From Sphingobacterium allocomposti (GTDB lineage Bacteria > Bacteroidota > Bacteroidia > Sphingobacteriales > Sphingobacteriaceae): 64,000 nucleotides of DNA. The notes below the pieces were generated by a model, which worked only from the letters and a program-made list of their open reading frames with translations, made no database searches and was not told the origin of the DNA. Shown here in pieces: positions 1 through 9,180 of this stretch. The number at the start of each line of letters is the position of its first letter. Within the stretch, counting starts at the first letter, position 1. Made by a program: the position numbers and the translations under genes. The DNA lies in contig NZ_VNHX01000022.1 of NCBI RefSeq assembly GCF_008124885.1, positions 21,662-85,661 of the forward strand, written 5' to 3'.

Positions 1-2330
1 ATAATACTTCCGTCAACACCGCGGTGAATGTCCGAATTTAGGTTTTCGTATGGCAGACTGAACCCCATTTCCCAGGGGATTAAAATATCATCCCTGGATG
101 CGGGAAGCCCGGTGCGTTTACGATTAAAATAGTCCAGTGCTCCCGATAGTTTCCCGCCGAGCAGAGCAAAGTCAATCCCCACATCAAATGTGTTCGCACG
201 GATCCAGGAAAGCGATGTAACGGGAAGACCGCGCGGCTGGGCTCCAACCACGTAATTACCCCCGATAGTAGATCCTCCCTGGTTATAGAGATAGCCGGGT
301 AAAAAGCCGAAAGCATAATATTGCCAATCATCTAGGTTATCATCGCCTAACGCACCATACGACGCACGAAGTTTCAGATCCTGAAAGGCGTTCCCAATAA
401 ATGAATCTTTAAGGAAGCTTTCCTGCGCTATACGCCAACCAGCAGATACCGATGGGAAGAATCCCCAGCGGCTTCCCGGGGGGAACTTCCATGAGCCGTC
501 GTAGCGCCCTGCAATCTCCAAAAGATACCTACCGTCGTAGTCGTAATTAAAACGTCCGGCGAAGCCTGCCCGTGCCTGCGTGTCAATCCCCGTGTCGTCA
601 AATTGGTCCATTGTCTGAAAGTAGATTAGGGATAAACTGTTTGATGCCGGCCGGTCGTGCAACCAGAATCCCGGTTCGTCGCGTTGTATCGCTTCGGCCG
701 CTAAGACGGCGTTCAGATTGTTCTTGCCGATACTTTTTGTATAGTTCAACGTGGCTTGATAACTAAGCTCTTCGACTTGGCGGATATCCCGTTCACGCCA
801 TGGATTACCCATTGTAAATACGACAGGATAGGTATCAGTGGCCTCGTCGTAATCGTAAAGCTTATAGGTAAACTCTTGATTATCCATCCATTTATTCGCC
901 AAATAATAGCCTACCAATCCCCGGATTTTTAAGTTGTCTGTTAGCTTATACTCTGCATTAAAATTCAGCTGCATAACCCGCCAAGCCTCTTGATATTCTC
1001 CGGAAAGATCATAGTTTAACATGCCGAAATTTGTTTCCGTATTGGCGGCCGTCCGGGCAGGATATAGCGGATTGTCATTGGCAAAAGGGCGAGCTGTCGG
1101 AAGATTTCTATAAATAGCAAATAGGGCCTGCCACGTATCATCGGCGCCCGGTACACCCGGTTGGCGGCGCTTTTCAATCCGCCCGTTTAGGTTTCCACCC
1201 ACTTTCAACCTACTGGAAATATCGGCATCTAAATTGAACTGAACATTTGTTCTATTAAAGCCTCCATAGTTTCGTATGATAGACTTCTGATTGAGGTGAC
1301 CTGCGCTAAGATAGTAGTTTATCTTGTCCGAACCGCCGCTCGCTGCTCCGGAAATATATGTTTGCGGACTCGTTTCCAGTATATAATCATACCAATCAAA
1401 GGGCCTGTAGCCCTTCTCTGTACCTTCCTCCCATTTAGCCAGATCTTCCATCGTATACCGAGGTTCAGGCGTTCCCAAAATAGCGTCAGACTGGATATAA
1501 CTTTTGATATACGTCGACGCACTGGCCGGCCGGGGGAAGCGAAACATACTTTGCCACCCGTAATAGCTATTTATACTGAATTGATTTTGATCCCCCCTCT
1601 TACCTTTTTTTGTCGTCACGACAACAACACCGTTAGCCGCCCGTACCCCGTAAATGGCTGCTGATGCATCCTTTAGAACGGATATAGACTCGATGTCGTT
1701 GAAGTCTAGGTTATTAAATTGTCCGGCATCCTTCTGTACGCCGTCAATCACGTAAAGGGGGTTGCCCATATTACGGATATTTATATTGGTCGCAGCGCCG
1801 GGCCTGCCGTCGGGCATCCTACTATTTACGCCCGCGAGCTTCCCCACCAGTGCGCCTGACGTTGTCGTCGCCACCGAACGGGCCAGATCCTCCGATTGTA
1901 CAGAAGATATAGCACCCGTAACAGATTCCTTCTTTTGTGTTCCGTATCCAACCACGACAACCTCTTCGATGTTGGCGTCGTCCGTCTGCAGTGTTATTTC
2001 CATCGCTCCGGCTTGTGCCTGGACTTCCAGCGTCGTGTAACCTACGGAGCGAAAAACGATCGTTTTATCGACTGCAGATATGGTAAAGTTAAATCTACCG
2101 TCCTGGTCTGTTGTGGTTCCCTCTGCCGGATTGTGCTTTGACTGTACCGTCACGCCTTGTAGCGGGTTTCCTTGGGCGTCTTTAACCGTTCCTTGCACCG
2201 TTTGTTGTTGCGACTCCCATACGAAAGGGATGCTATGTGCTGCCGCTCCTCCCTCCGGAACAGCCCCGACAAGCAGTCCGGTGAGCACAATGCACTGCAA
2301 TGATATGCATGTAATCCTTTTGACAATCAT
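1..2330 (-). CDS. SusC/RagA-type TonB-dependent outer-membrane receptor, 3' end outside window
   Basis: Open frame of 776 codons that leaves the window at position 1; start ATG at 2328-2330. SusC-type proteins form the outer-membrane barrel that imports oligosaccharides with a SusD lipoprotein lid, powered by TonB. Seen: an N-terminal hydrophobic stretch ending near residue 31 (signal peptide), a CarboxypepD_reg-like domain starting TVQGTVKDAQGNPLQGVTV, a short linker, the TonB-box-like EEVVVVGYGTQKKESVTG, then the plug with NIRNMGNPLYVIDG and the ISVLKDASAAIYGVRAANG motif typical of the family. The rest of the visible part is beta-barrel. Full SusC proteins are about 1000 residues, so roughly a quarter is missing; a susD gene is expected beyond position 1. 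The leader has no Shine-Dalgarno sequence. The neighbouring GH43 genes suggest an arabinose- or xylose-containing substrate (inference). Confidence 0.93.
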   Translation of the reverse strand, partial: MIVKRITCISLQCIVLTGLLVGAVPEGGAAAHSIPFVWESQQQTVQGTVKDAQGNPLQGVTVQSKHNPAEGTTTDQDGRFNFTISAVDKTIVFRSVGYTTLEVQAQAGAMEITLQTDDANIEEVVVVGYGTQKKESVTGAISSVQSEDLARSVATTTSGALVGKLAGVNSRMPDGRPGAATNINIRNMGNPLYVIDGVQKDAGQFNNLDFNDIESISVLKDASAAIYGVRAANGVVVVTTKKGKRGDQNQFSINSYYGWQSMFRFPRPASASTYIKSYIQSDAILGTPEPRYTMEDLAKWEEGTEKGYRPFDWYDYILETSPQTYISGAASGGSDKINYYLSAGHLNQKSIIRNYGGFNRTNVQFNLDADISSRLKVGGNLNGRIEKRRQPGVPGADDTWQALFAIYRNLPTARPFANDNPLYPARTAANTETNFGMLNYDLSGEYQEAWRVMQLNFNAEYKLTDNLKIRGLVGYYLANKWMDNQEFTYKLYDYDEATDTYPVVFTMGNPWRERDIRQVEELSYQATLNYTKSIGKNNLNAVLAAEAIQRDEPGFWLHDRPASNSLSLIYFQTMDQFDDTGIDTQARAGFAGRFNYDYDGRYLLEIAGRYDGSWKFPPGSRWGFFPSVSAGWRIAQESFLKDSFIGNAFQDLKLRASYGALGDDNLDDWQYYAFGFLPGYLYNQGGSTIGGNYVVGAQPRGLPVTSLSWIRANTFDVGIDFALLGGKLSGALDYFNRKRTGLPASRDDILIPWEMGFSLPYENLNSDIHRGVDGSI

Positions 2331-2362
2331 AGGTAAGTTTAGTTATGTTTATAATCGATAAC

Positions 2363-2427
2363 CAAAGTTAGTTGCCCCTGACTGTAATAGGTTTCCAAAT
2401 CATCTCATTTTATTGCCAAATCGTCTC
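2363..2427 (-). promoter_or_regulatory. susC promoter with tandem 21-bp-phased direct repeats
   Basis: On the minus strand TAACTTTG (2363-2370) exactly fits the Bacteroidota -7 consensus TAnnTTTG and would give a leader of about 25 nt. Upstream lie two direct repeats, GAGACGATTTGG (2416-2427) and GAGATGATTTGG (2395-2406), starting 21 bp apart, i.e. two helical turns. The gap from the proximal repeat to the -7 box is 24 bp. The same arrangement recurs at 4996-5060. Likely binding site for the AraC-type response regulator at 8249-9034 (inference). The remaining spacer 2428-2646 shows nothing I recognise. Confidence 0.6.
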
Positions 2428-2646
2428 AATCCGCGGTCCGACAGTGTTCCCGCCGCCCCCTGATTTCGCTTACATGGCAGCATTCGAGCGAGGAGACATG
2501 GCCACAGTAGTACGAAGCGCAGCGCCGGGCGACGAATAGACGCCGATACAACCCGCCTTAGCCCCCTAGACTGTCCTCACATAAAAGACCACGCTACGGA
2601 TAGCTACAAATAGGATACAATGAATTCGCTGTAGTCGGCTGTAAAA

Positions 2647-3738
2647 CTAAAACCTTCTTTTTCCGGTAGTCGGGCCATCGACCACGAGGGTTCCGTCAGG
2701 CAGGATTTTCATTTCGTCAATGAACACAAATCGCTGATCCCCGCCGGTAGTGGTTCGCCCGTGATAAACGCACCACCATCTGCCGTCCTTCCCCCGTAAA
2801 AGGCTGTTGTGCCCCGTTCCCGACACCACACCTCCATTTTGTGTATTCTTCTGTAAGACCGGATTATTGGCCGATTTGCGGAACGGTCCCAGCGGACCCG
2901 TAGCTGTGGCATACCCTACTGCATAGTTTTCTCCTGCAAAATGATTCGCGGAATACATCATGTAATAGGTGTCACCTTGCTTAAAAAGAAATGACCCCTC
3001 TGTCCACCTCCGGTTGATTTCTCCCGAAGTAACCGACCTGCTTTCCCATTCCGACTGCGGGTCATTCATCTTCAAAGGTGGGCGCAACAATAGTACGGGC
3101 TCTCCGATCACTCCAGAGAAATCCGGAGATAGCTCAACGCCGTATACCCAGCTCTCTTCAATCTCCGGAAACAACCCTTTAGCCTTCGCCCAGTCGGCGA
3201 TTTCCGACGATACGGGATGCTTATAACAACACCTCGAATAATACAGGTATAACTTACCATCATCCGCGAAAAAAACGTTCGCATCGATAATCGGGTAGCC
3301 CGGATCGAAAAGCGGTTTGCCTGTCAAATCCTTAAATGGCCCCGTCGGACTGTCCGCAACAGCAACGCCTATCCGGTAGTTTTCCAGTTCATTATGGGGA
3401 TTATCTTTCCAATGCGCGCTGTAAAACAGGTAGTATTTATTATTAAAGAAATATACTTCAGGGGCCCAAAAGTCTTTAACTCCCCAGGCTTCAGGCTGGG
3501 ACGACTCATAAACAACCCCTTCGTTGGTCCAGTCGTTGAGATCGGCAGACGAATAAACGACAAACCTGTTAGGAGTGCCTCCGGTGCCGTAAAGGTAATA
3601 CTTGTCTGCTTTTTCATCGTAGATGATGTACGGATCGCCCAAAGGTACGTTCAATGGGTTTGATGGCATACCTTTCTGCGCTAAAGCCGCGGCCACCTGG
3701 ACCAATAGACAGCAAAGGACTAAAAATCTGTAGTTCAT
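2647..3738 (-). CDS. Glycoside hydrolase family 43 enzyme, secreted
   Basis: 363 residues. An N-terminal signal peptide (about 1-20, LLVQVAAALAQ) leads into a five-bladed beta-propeller of the GH43 type, which acts by inversion on alpha-L-arabinofuranosides or beta-D-xylosides. The three acidic residues are visible in canonical context: D35 (PLGDPYIIY, base), D152 (IIDANVFF, pKa modulator) and E247 (RWTEGSFLF, acid). Blade motifs such as WAPEVYFFNNKYYLFYSA are typical. No accessory carbohydrate-binding module. Its ATG overlaps the stop of the upstream GH43 gene by 4 bp (ATGA), so the two are translationally coupled. An unusually good Shine-Dalgarno (AAAGGAGG) precedes the start, rare in this phylum. 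Exact substrate cannot be read from the sequence. Confidence 0.92.
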   Translation of the reverse strand: MNYRFLVLCCLLVQVAAALAQKGMPSNPLNVPLGDPYIIYDEKADKYYLYGTGGTPNRFVVYSSADLNDWTNEGVVYESSQPEAWGVKDFWAPEVYFFNNKYYLFYSAHWKDNPHNELENYRIGVAVADSPTGPFKDLTGKPLFDPGYPIIDANVFFADDGKLYLYYSRCCYKHPVSSEIADWAKAKGLFPEIEESWVYGVELSPDFSGVIGEPVLLLRPPLKMNDPQSEWESRSVTSGEINRRWTEGSFLFKQGDTYYMMYSANHFAGENYAVGYATATGPLGPFRKSANNPVLQKNTQNGGVVSGTGHNSLLRGKDGRWWCVYHGRTTTGGDQRFVFIDEMKILPDGTLVVDGPTTGKRRF

Positions 3739-4817
3739 TGTTTCCTCCTTTCAAAAAATCTTGGGCCTACACGTTCAGTATGGCTGGGGTTTTGAGTTTC
3801 CATCCGGGGCCATCCATTTTCCCATATGAGTTTGTCCAACATCAACGTCCGGCGGCTTGCCCCGCTGCGCACCTTCGGATTGTCTTTCCAGATAGCATGG
3901 TAGAGAAACCAGTCCTGACCGTCATCGTCCCGAATTAATCGGGTGTGATGCCCCGGCCCGGCGATCAGATCATTGCCTTCCAAAAGCAATGCACCCCTCC
4001 CGCGCTGGGTAACCTGCTCGCCTTCTTTATCAACATAAGGCCCCTCTAAAGCAGAAGATCTCGCAACCCACACTTTGTACTGGCTGTCCGCACCCTCGCA
4101 ACAGCTACCTTTTGAACCAAAAAGGTAGTAATAGCCTCCCTTTTTGTGAATCATCGGAGCTTCCCAATCACCGGCCGCCAGCTGGATTTTTCTATTGACG
4201 TCGACGACCCTTCTGCCATCGGCCGACAACTCTATGAGATGGATGCCCTGATTAGGACCTTCGCCAAAGCTGCCCCATACCAGGTATTTTTTGCTTCCCT
4301 CCTGAAAAAAGGCGGGGTCAATGGAGTTTGGTACGCCGGTGTTTTCGGAGTCAAACAACATGCCCTGATCCTCAAAAGGCCCTTCCGGTCCACCTGCGAT
4401 AGCGAGTCCTATACCGGGATTACTGTCACCCCACTTGGAGTATGCGTAGTATAGGTAGTACCTGCCTTCCACGATATTTGCATCGGGTGCCCACAGTCCT
4501 CCGCCGTCCTTCCATGTAGGTTTATCCTGAAACACCTCTCCGACATATTCCCAGTCCATCAGATTTTTGGATTTTATGATGGGCATTAGCCGCTGCCCCT
4601 GCCCGTCACCCCAATCGTCCTGTGTACCGTAAGCATAAAAATAACCGGTGTGGGGATCCCTGATCAACGTTGGATCCGCTAATATCGGCTCGAAAACAGG
4701 ATTAACATAGCTGTCTGCCGAGTGGACACCCAGTTGACGTCCTCCGCGGCAGCACACGCAGAAAAACAGTAGGCAAAGGAATGTCCAAAAAATATATCTC
4801 CTTTTTATATGATACAT
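3735..4817 (-). CDS. Glycoside hydrolase family 43 enzyme, probable lipoprotein (arabinanase-like)
   Basis: 360 residues. N-terminal hydrophobic segment (residues 9-22, FWTFLCLLFFCVCC) ends in cysteines that could be lipidated, which would put the enzyme in the periplasm or on the cell surface. The GH43 propeller follows, with D48 (PILADPTLI), D167 (NSIDPAFF) and E219 (DWEAPMIH); the short loop pattern DWEAPMIHKKGGYYYLFGS resembles endo-arabinanase and related subfamilies. It is the first gene of a two-gene operon with the downstream GH43 gene (4-bp overlap) and is divergent from the sensor kinase at 5065. Its mRNA probably begins near 4988, about 170 nt upstream, because the promoter-like element lies at 4996-5003. 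Substrate specificity is inference. Confidence 0.92.
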   Translation of the reverse strand: MYHIKRRYIFWTFLCLLFFCVCCRGGRQLGVHSADSYVNPVFEPILADPTLIRDPHTGYFYAYGTQDDWGDGQGQRLMPIIKSKNLMDWEYVGEVFQDKPTWKDGGGLWAPDANIVEGRYYLYYAYSKWGDSNPGIGLAIAGGPEGPFEDQGMLFDSENTGVPNSIDPAFFQEGSKKYLVWGSFGEGPNQGIHLIELSADGRRVVDVNRKIQLAAGDWEAPMIHKKGGYYYLFGSKGSCCEGADSQYKVWVARSSALEGPYVDKEGEQVTQRGRGALLLEGNDLIAGPGHHTRLIRDDDGQDWFLYHAIWKDNPKVRSGASRRTLMLDKLIWENGWPRMETQNPSHTERVGPRFFERRKQ

Positions 4818-4995
4818 ATCGTTTCTTGAAGTCTCTTAGTCATTTTGTTACGCTGGATTTTAATTCGCCGCTTACACTGCAGCTTCGTTTTTTACGGTTT
4901 GTTTACGTTCACGGTCTTCGATCTGTATTGGAAACGTTGAGTTATCCTCCGACGATTTTCCGTGTTCCCTCAGCCGGCCCAGTTAGACGCATTTT

Positions 4996-5060
4996 CAAAT
5001 ATGCGTATTCTCTTTCACAAACAGTTGCCAAATTTTCTCAATAAATTACTATTTTGTCTC
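4996..5060 (-). promoter_or_regulatory. GH43 operon promoter with the same tandem-repeat operator as susC
   Basis: On the minus strand a -7-like CATATTTG (4996-5003, one mismatch to TAnnTTTG) lies 24 bp downstream of GAGAAAATTTGG (5028-5039), which in turn follows GAGACAAAATAG (5049-5060) with starts 21 bp apart. Every spacing equals that at the susC promoter (2363-2427). The distal repeat lies only 4 bp before the sensor-kinase ATG at 5065, so binding here could also affect that gene. Between 4818 and 4995 I see a leader but no further gene. Confidence 0.5.
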
Positions 5061-5064
5061 ATTC

Positions 5065-8000
5065 ATGAGCATTTATCCGCAGCGATGTATGAAACCAGCA
5101 CGAAGCCTACTACCGACCATTCCAAAAGAAACGATTAACCTCACCCTCAAACTGTTAGTCAGCACTTTTCTATGCCTTTTGTCTGGGTCGGTATCGGGGC
5201 AACCCTATTTTAACCATTATGGTGTCGACGAGGGTGTTTCCAATAACGCTATTCTATGCAGCGTCCAAGATAAAGATGGCTTCCTCTGGTTTGGTACAAA
5301 GGATGGGCTTAATCGGTTTGACGGTTATACTTTTAAGCAGTACTATAGCGATACGGACAGCAATAATGGTTTGGGGAGCAACTTTATTCACAGTTTATTG
5401 GTAGATAGGGAAAAAAATATCTGGGCAGGAACCGATCAGGGGATCTATATTTTTAATCCGTTTTTAGAGCGATTCACTCCTTTTTCCCATGAGAAAGAAG
5501 CTGAGATACTGCAGATCGAGGAAGATGGGGATGGTAACATCTGGTTTATATCAAACAACCGCCTTTTCTGCTTTCTGCCCAAGACCAAGGAACTGGTTCA
5601 GCGAAGTAGTATACATGAGCATGTCGTATCCGCGTTCGGCTTCGATCAGGCCGGGCGGGTATGGATGGGAAGCGGCGATTTTATCACCTGCTTAAATACA
5701 AACGTATCCTATCGCCTACCAAAGTTGAATACGGCGCCCCAGTGGATCGAAAAGATATATACAGATAGCCAGGGATTGTTATGGATAGGCACCTCTAAAC
5801 ACGGCGTTTATACGTTAGAGCCGAAAACAGGACAAATAAAGCAGGTCCTGCCTTCGATCGGAAATAACCCGTTGTTTGTGCGGGACATTTACCAGCCAGA
5901 TCCAAACCATCTTTGGATTGGCACAGAAAGCGGAGTCGTTATTTACAACCGTCATAACGGAAAGTACCGGGTCTTGAGACATCAGGGAGATGACCCCTGG
6001 AGCCTTTCCGACAATGCCGTTTATACGATTTGTGGCGACCATCAGGGGGGCCTTTGGGTGGGGACATTCTTCGGCGGTGTCAATTATCATCATCCCCAAC
6101 ATGATCTTTTTCAAAAATTTTTCCCCCGGTTCTCACGAAGCTCTATCCAAGGGCATGCCGTCCGCGAAATTGTGGAAGATTCATATCAGCAACTTTGGGT
6201 GGGAACAGAAGATAACGGTCTATGTGTATGGAACCGAAGCAATGGCATTTTCAGCACGCTTACCCTCCTTTCCGGCCTGTCTCATACCAACATTCATGGT
6301 CTCGCGCTGGTCGGCGACAGTTTGCTCGTGGGCACCTTCGACCGGGGATTGGACATCGTCGACGTTCGTACCCGTAAAATTATACGACATCTCAACACAG
6401 ACAACACACACGGGGGGCTTAGCAACAATTTCGTATTTCATATCTATCGCACGCGACAAGGACGCGTGCTACTGGCTACGGCGCGGGGACTTTGCGAATT
6501 TTTTCCCGGCACGGACCGGGTCGTCCTGTTGAAAGAAGCTCCCGATTATATTTTTTACACATCAATTTTTGAAGATAAGGACGGCGTGCTCTGGCTGGCG
6601 ACGTGGCGCGACGGGCTTTATCGTATTGATCCGAAAGACGGGCGTATACAAATATTCCGGCACGATCGAAACAATCCGAAAAGCTTAAACAGCAATCGTG
6701 TAAACCGCGTATACCAGGACAGTAATAACTTTATATGGATCGCGACGGAGAACGGGCTGGCCCAGTGGTCCGCTAATGGGACGCCTGTTAGGCGCATCAC
6801 GAAGAAAGACGGACTGCCAAGCAATCTTATTTTGGCAATGGAAGAAGATAACGAAGGCAATCTATGGATATCGACCACGCGGGGGCTCGTACGGCTACGT
6901 CTGCAAGACCAACAGATCAGGATTTTCGACAAAGAGTCCGGACTCCTGGACTTGCAGTTCAATTATAATTCGGTACATAAAGACAGCAAAGGACATTTCT
7001 ATTTTGGATCGTCAACCGGACTAATACGGTTTCACCCGGATTCGATAAGGAGTTTGTCCTCTCCGCAACCGCCGGTACCTATATATATAACGCGGATTCA
7101 GATACTACAGAGAGATCTGAGGGTCGGGCATGGAAGTCTGGCTGTTGATACGGCAGTCACGTACATCAACAAGATCAAACTCAAGCACGATGAATCCACG
7201 ATTTCTTTGGATTTCGCCGCCTTAAATTTTGTAACTTCCAAATCGACATCGTACATGTATCTGCTGGAAGGGTTCGACAAAGAGTGGACGTTGTTACGTC
7301 AATCCCATACGGCCCATTTTACAAAGCTGCCGCCGGGTTCGTACCGGTTCCGCGTGAAGGCGGTCGACGTGAGCGGACAGGCGATATCCAACGAATTATC
7401 GTTGGATATCGAAGTTGATCCTCCTATCTGGGCGAGTACCGCAGCATTCATCTTGTATTTCATTGCGGCATCGATTCTCATCTACTTATTGGTAACCACA
7501 TACGACCGCCGGATCAAAGAAAAAAACAGACGGCGCTTAGAAGCTATTAAGACACATAGGGAACGGGAACTATTCAGAGTTAAAATGGATTTTTTAGCCC
7601 GTGTGGCGCACGATATCAAAACACCGCTCACACTTATTAAAGCGCCCTTGGAACGGCTACGTCATCAGCCTCAATCTGATCCGCGCACCGTCCGGCTTCT
7701 GGATACCATGCATAATAACACGGAAAAGCTCGTCGGCCTGACCAATCAGCTACTTGACTTTCGGAAAATTGAAAGCAGCGAACATAATTTAAAGCTCGAA
7801 CGGCTCAGCGTTAACCAGTTGGTTTCTGACCGCCTCCTCGAATTCCAGCCGGCGTTCAACCAACGCCACCTGTCTTTTAGCTACCGGTGCGACCAGGTGA
7901 TAGACGCCTATATCGACGCGGAAATCGTCTGCAAGATCATCGATAACCTGTTGACCAATGCTGTCAAGTATGCCGACAAAATCGTGGCCGTCGAACTCAA

Positions 8001-8256
8001 GGCCGATAGCAACGGGCGGTTTTTCTCCTTTGTCGTTAAAAACGACGGACGCCAGCTATCTGAGCAGGACATCAACGCGGTTTTTAAGCCTTTTTACCGC
8101 ACCTCTAGGCATCTGCAGATTGAAGGTTCGGGACTGGGACTTGCCCTGGCACATTCCTTCGCCGAACTCCACCGCGGCTCTTTAATTTTTTTAAATAACT
8201 CGGAGAATTTAAATATATTCGTATTGCAGATACCAATAGAAGGGACCTATGACTAA
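5065..8256 (+). CDS. Membrane sensor histidine kinase of the hybrid two-component (HTCS) type, without receiver
   Basis: 1063 residues. Signal/anchor segment about 25-45, then a large periplasmic sensor of repeated Reg_prop blades (WFGTKDGLNRFDGYTF, LWIGTSKHGVYTLEP and similar, about 55-665), a Y_Y_Y domain (about 700-785), one membrane helix (about 790-812), a HisKA domain with phosphoacceptor H849 (VAHDIKTPLT) and an HATPase domain (N box DNLLTNAVKYA near 960, G box GSGLGLALAHS near 1020). Such sensors usually bind an oligosaccharide in the periplasm and activate PUL genes. Classical family members continue into receiver and AraC domains; here the chain ends at PIEGTYD and the receiver sits in the next gene, overlapping by 8 bp. 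Met9 is an alternative start. Divergent from the GH43 operon it probably controls. Confidence 0.93.
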   Translation: MSIYPQRCMKPARSLLPTIPKETINLTLKLLVSTFLCLLSGSVSGQPYFNHYGVDEGVSNNAILCSVQDKDGFLWFGTKDGLNRFDGYTFKQYYSDTDSNNGLGSNFIHSLLVDREKNIWAGTDQGIYIFNPFLERFTPFSHEKEAEILQIEEDGDGNIWFISNNRLFCFLPKTKELVQRSSIHEHVVSAFGFDQAGRVWMGSGDFITCLNTNVSYRLPKLNTAPQWIEKIYTDSQGLLWIGTSKHGVYTLEPKTGQIKQVLPSIGNNPLFVRDIYQPDPNHLWIGTESGVVIYNRHNGKYRVLRHQGDDPWSLSDNAVYTICGDHQGGLWVGTFFGGVNYHHPQHDLFQKFFPRFSRSSIQGHAVREIVEDSYQQLWVGTEDNGLCVWNRSNGIFSTLTLLSGLSHTNIHGLALVGDSLLVGTFDRGLDIVDVRTRKIIRHLNTDNTHGGLSNNFVFHIYRTRQGRVLLATARGLCEFFPGTDRVVLLKEAPDYIFYTSIFEDKDGVLWLATWRDGLYRIDPKDGRIQIFRHDRNNPKSLNSNRVNRVYQDSNNFIWIATENGLAQWSANGTPVRRITKKDGLPSNLILAMEEDNEGNLWISTTRGLVRLRLQDQQIRIFDKESGLLDLQFNYNSVHKDSKGHFYFGSSTGLIRFHPDSIRSLSSPQPPVPIYITRIQILQRDLRVGHGSLAVDTAVTYINKIKLKHDESTISLDFAALNFVTSKSTSYMYLLEGFDKEWTLLRQSHTAHFTKLPPGSYRFRVKAVDVSGQAISNELSLDIEVDPPIWASTAAFILYFIAASILIYLLVTTYDRRIKEKNRRRLEAIKTHRERELFRVKMDFLARVAHDIKTPLTLIKAPLERLRHQPQSDPRTVRLLDTMHNNTEKLVGLTNQLLDFRKIESSEHNLKLERLSVNQLVSDRLLEFQPAFNQRHLSFSYRCDQVIDAYIDAEIVCKIIDNLLTNAVKYADKIVAVELKADSNGRFFSFVVKNDGRQLSEQDINAVFKPFYRTSRHLQIEGSGLGLALAHSFAELHRGSLIFLNNSENLNIFVLQIPIEGTYD

Positions 8257-9034
8257 TGCAGCAACACGTAAATCGACTGTTTTGGTGGCGGACGACCATC
8301 AGGAGATACTTGACTTCATTGCGGATGACCTGTGTGACAGCTACCATGTCTTAAAGGCTAAAGACGGCGTCGGCGCGTTGACTCTCTTAACGGAACAACC
8401 GGTGGACGTTATTATAAGCGATATTATGATGCCAAACATGGATGGATATGCCCTCTGTACGCGCCTGAAAGAAGACATACGGTTTTGCCACATCCCTTTT
8501 ATCATGCTGACAGCTAAGAACAGCCTGCAATCTAAAATTGAGGGCCTGGAATACGGGGCCGATGCCTATATTGAAAAGCCTTTCTCGCCCACTTTTCTGC
8601 AAGCTCAAATCTCCAGTTTACTGCGAAACAGACAGAATGTACGTGCTCACTACAACCACTCCCCCACGAGCCCGCTGCAAAGCATAGCTTTAAATCAAGC
8701 GGATCAAGCATTCTTAAATCAATTGAACCAATTGATTTTGGAGAATATTACCGAGGCCTCCTTGTGCGTTGACCTTTTGGCCGACAGAATGCATATGAGC
8801 AGACCTACCTTATATCGGAAGATAAAGGCCCTTTCTGATCTCTCGCCAAATGAGCTCATCAATATCACGCGATTAAAAAAGGCTGCTCAGCTGCTCGAAG
8901 AGGGACATTACCGGATTTACGAAATATCCTCTTTGGTAGGATTTAGCTCTTCTTCCCACTTTATACGCAATTTTCAAAAACAGTTTGGTATTAGTCCCAA
9001 GGAATGGGCAGATCAGCATCGGACGAGCGCTTAA
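8249..9034 (+). CDS. Response regulator with AraC-type DNA-binding domain, partner of the upstream kinase
   Basis: 261 residues. Receiver domain 9-125: acidic pair D15/D16, phosphoacceptor D58 (VIISDIMMPNMDG), K110 (YIEKPFSP). The C-terminal half (about 150-258) is an AraC/XylS double helix-turn-helix (ADRMHMSRPTLYRKIKAL and IYEISSLVGFSSSSHFIRNF). The start ATG overlaps the kinase stop (ATGACTAA, 8 bp), so the pair is translationally coupled. Together they carry all the domains of one HTCS protein in the usual order. Either this is a genuine split form or a frameshift has broken a fused gene; the clean ATG and complete receiver favour a working split. Likely target: the tandem repeats at 2395-2427 and 5028-5060 (inference). 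Confidence 0.93.
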   Translation: MTNAATRKSTVLVADDHQEILDFIADDLCDSYHVLKAKDGVGALTLLTEQPVDVIISDIMMPNMDGYALCTRLKEDIRFCHIPFIMLTAKNSLQSKIEGLEYGADAYIEKPFSPTFLQAQISSLLRNRQNVRAHYNHSPTSPLQSIALNQADQAFLNQLNQLILENITEASLCVDLLADRMHMSRPTLYRKIKALSDLSPNELINITRLKKAAQLLEEGHYRIYEISSLVGFSSSSHFIRNFQKQFGISPKEWADQHRTSA

Positions 9035-9180
9035 CCGAGCCGGTTCGTGGTTAGGAGTTAGAAGGGAGAAGCTGGAAGTCAGAAGTAAGAAGGTTAGATT
9101 GCTTCGTCGTCGTACCTCCTCCTCGCAAAGACGCGTCTTTACGACTTTTAGCTATTGGCTGTTGGCTAATAGCCATCTGC

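Noticed and set aside
1..9034. Assignment of the PUL substrate to arabinan
   Set aside because: GH43 enzymes act on arabinosides and xylosides alike and no further enzyme in the window discriminates, so the substrate is left open.
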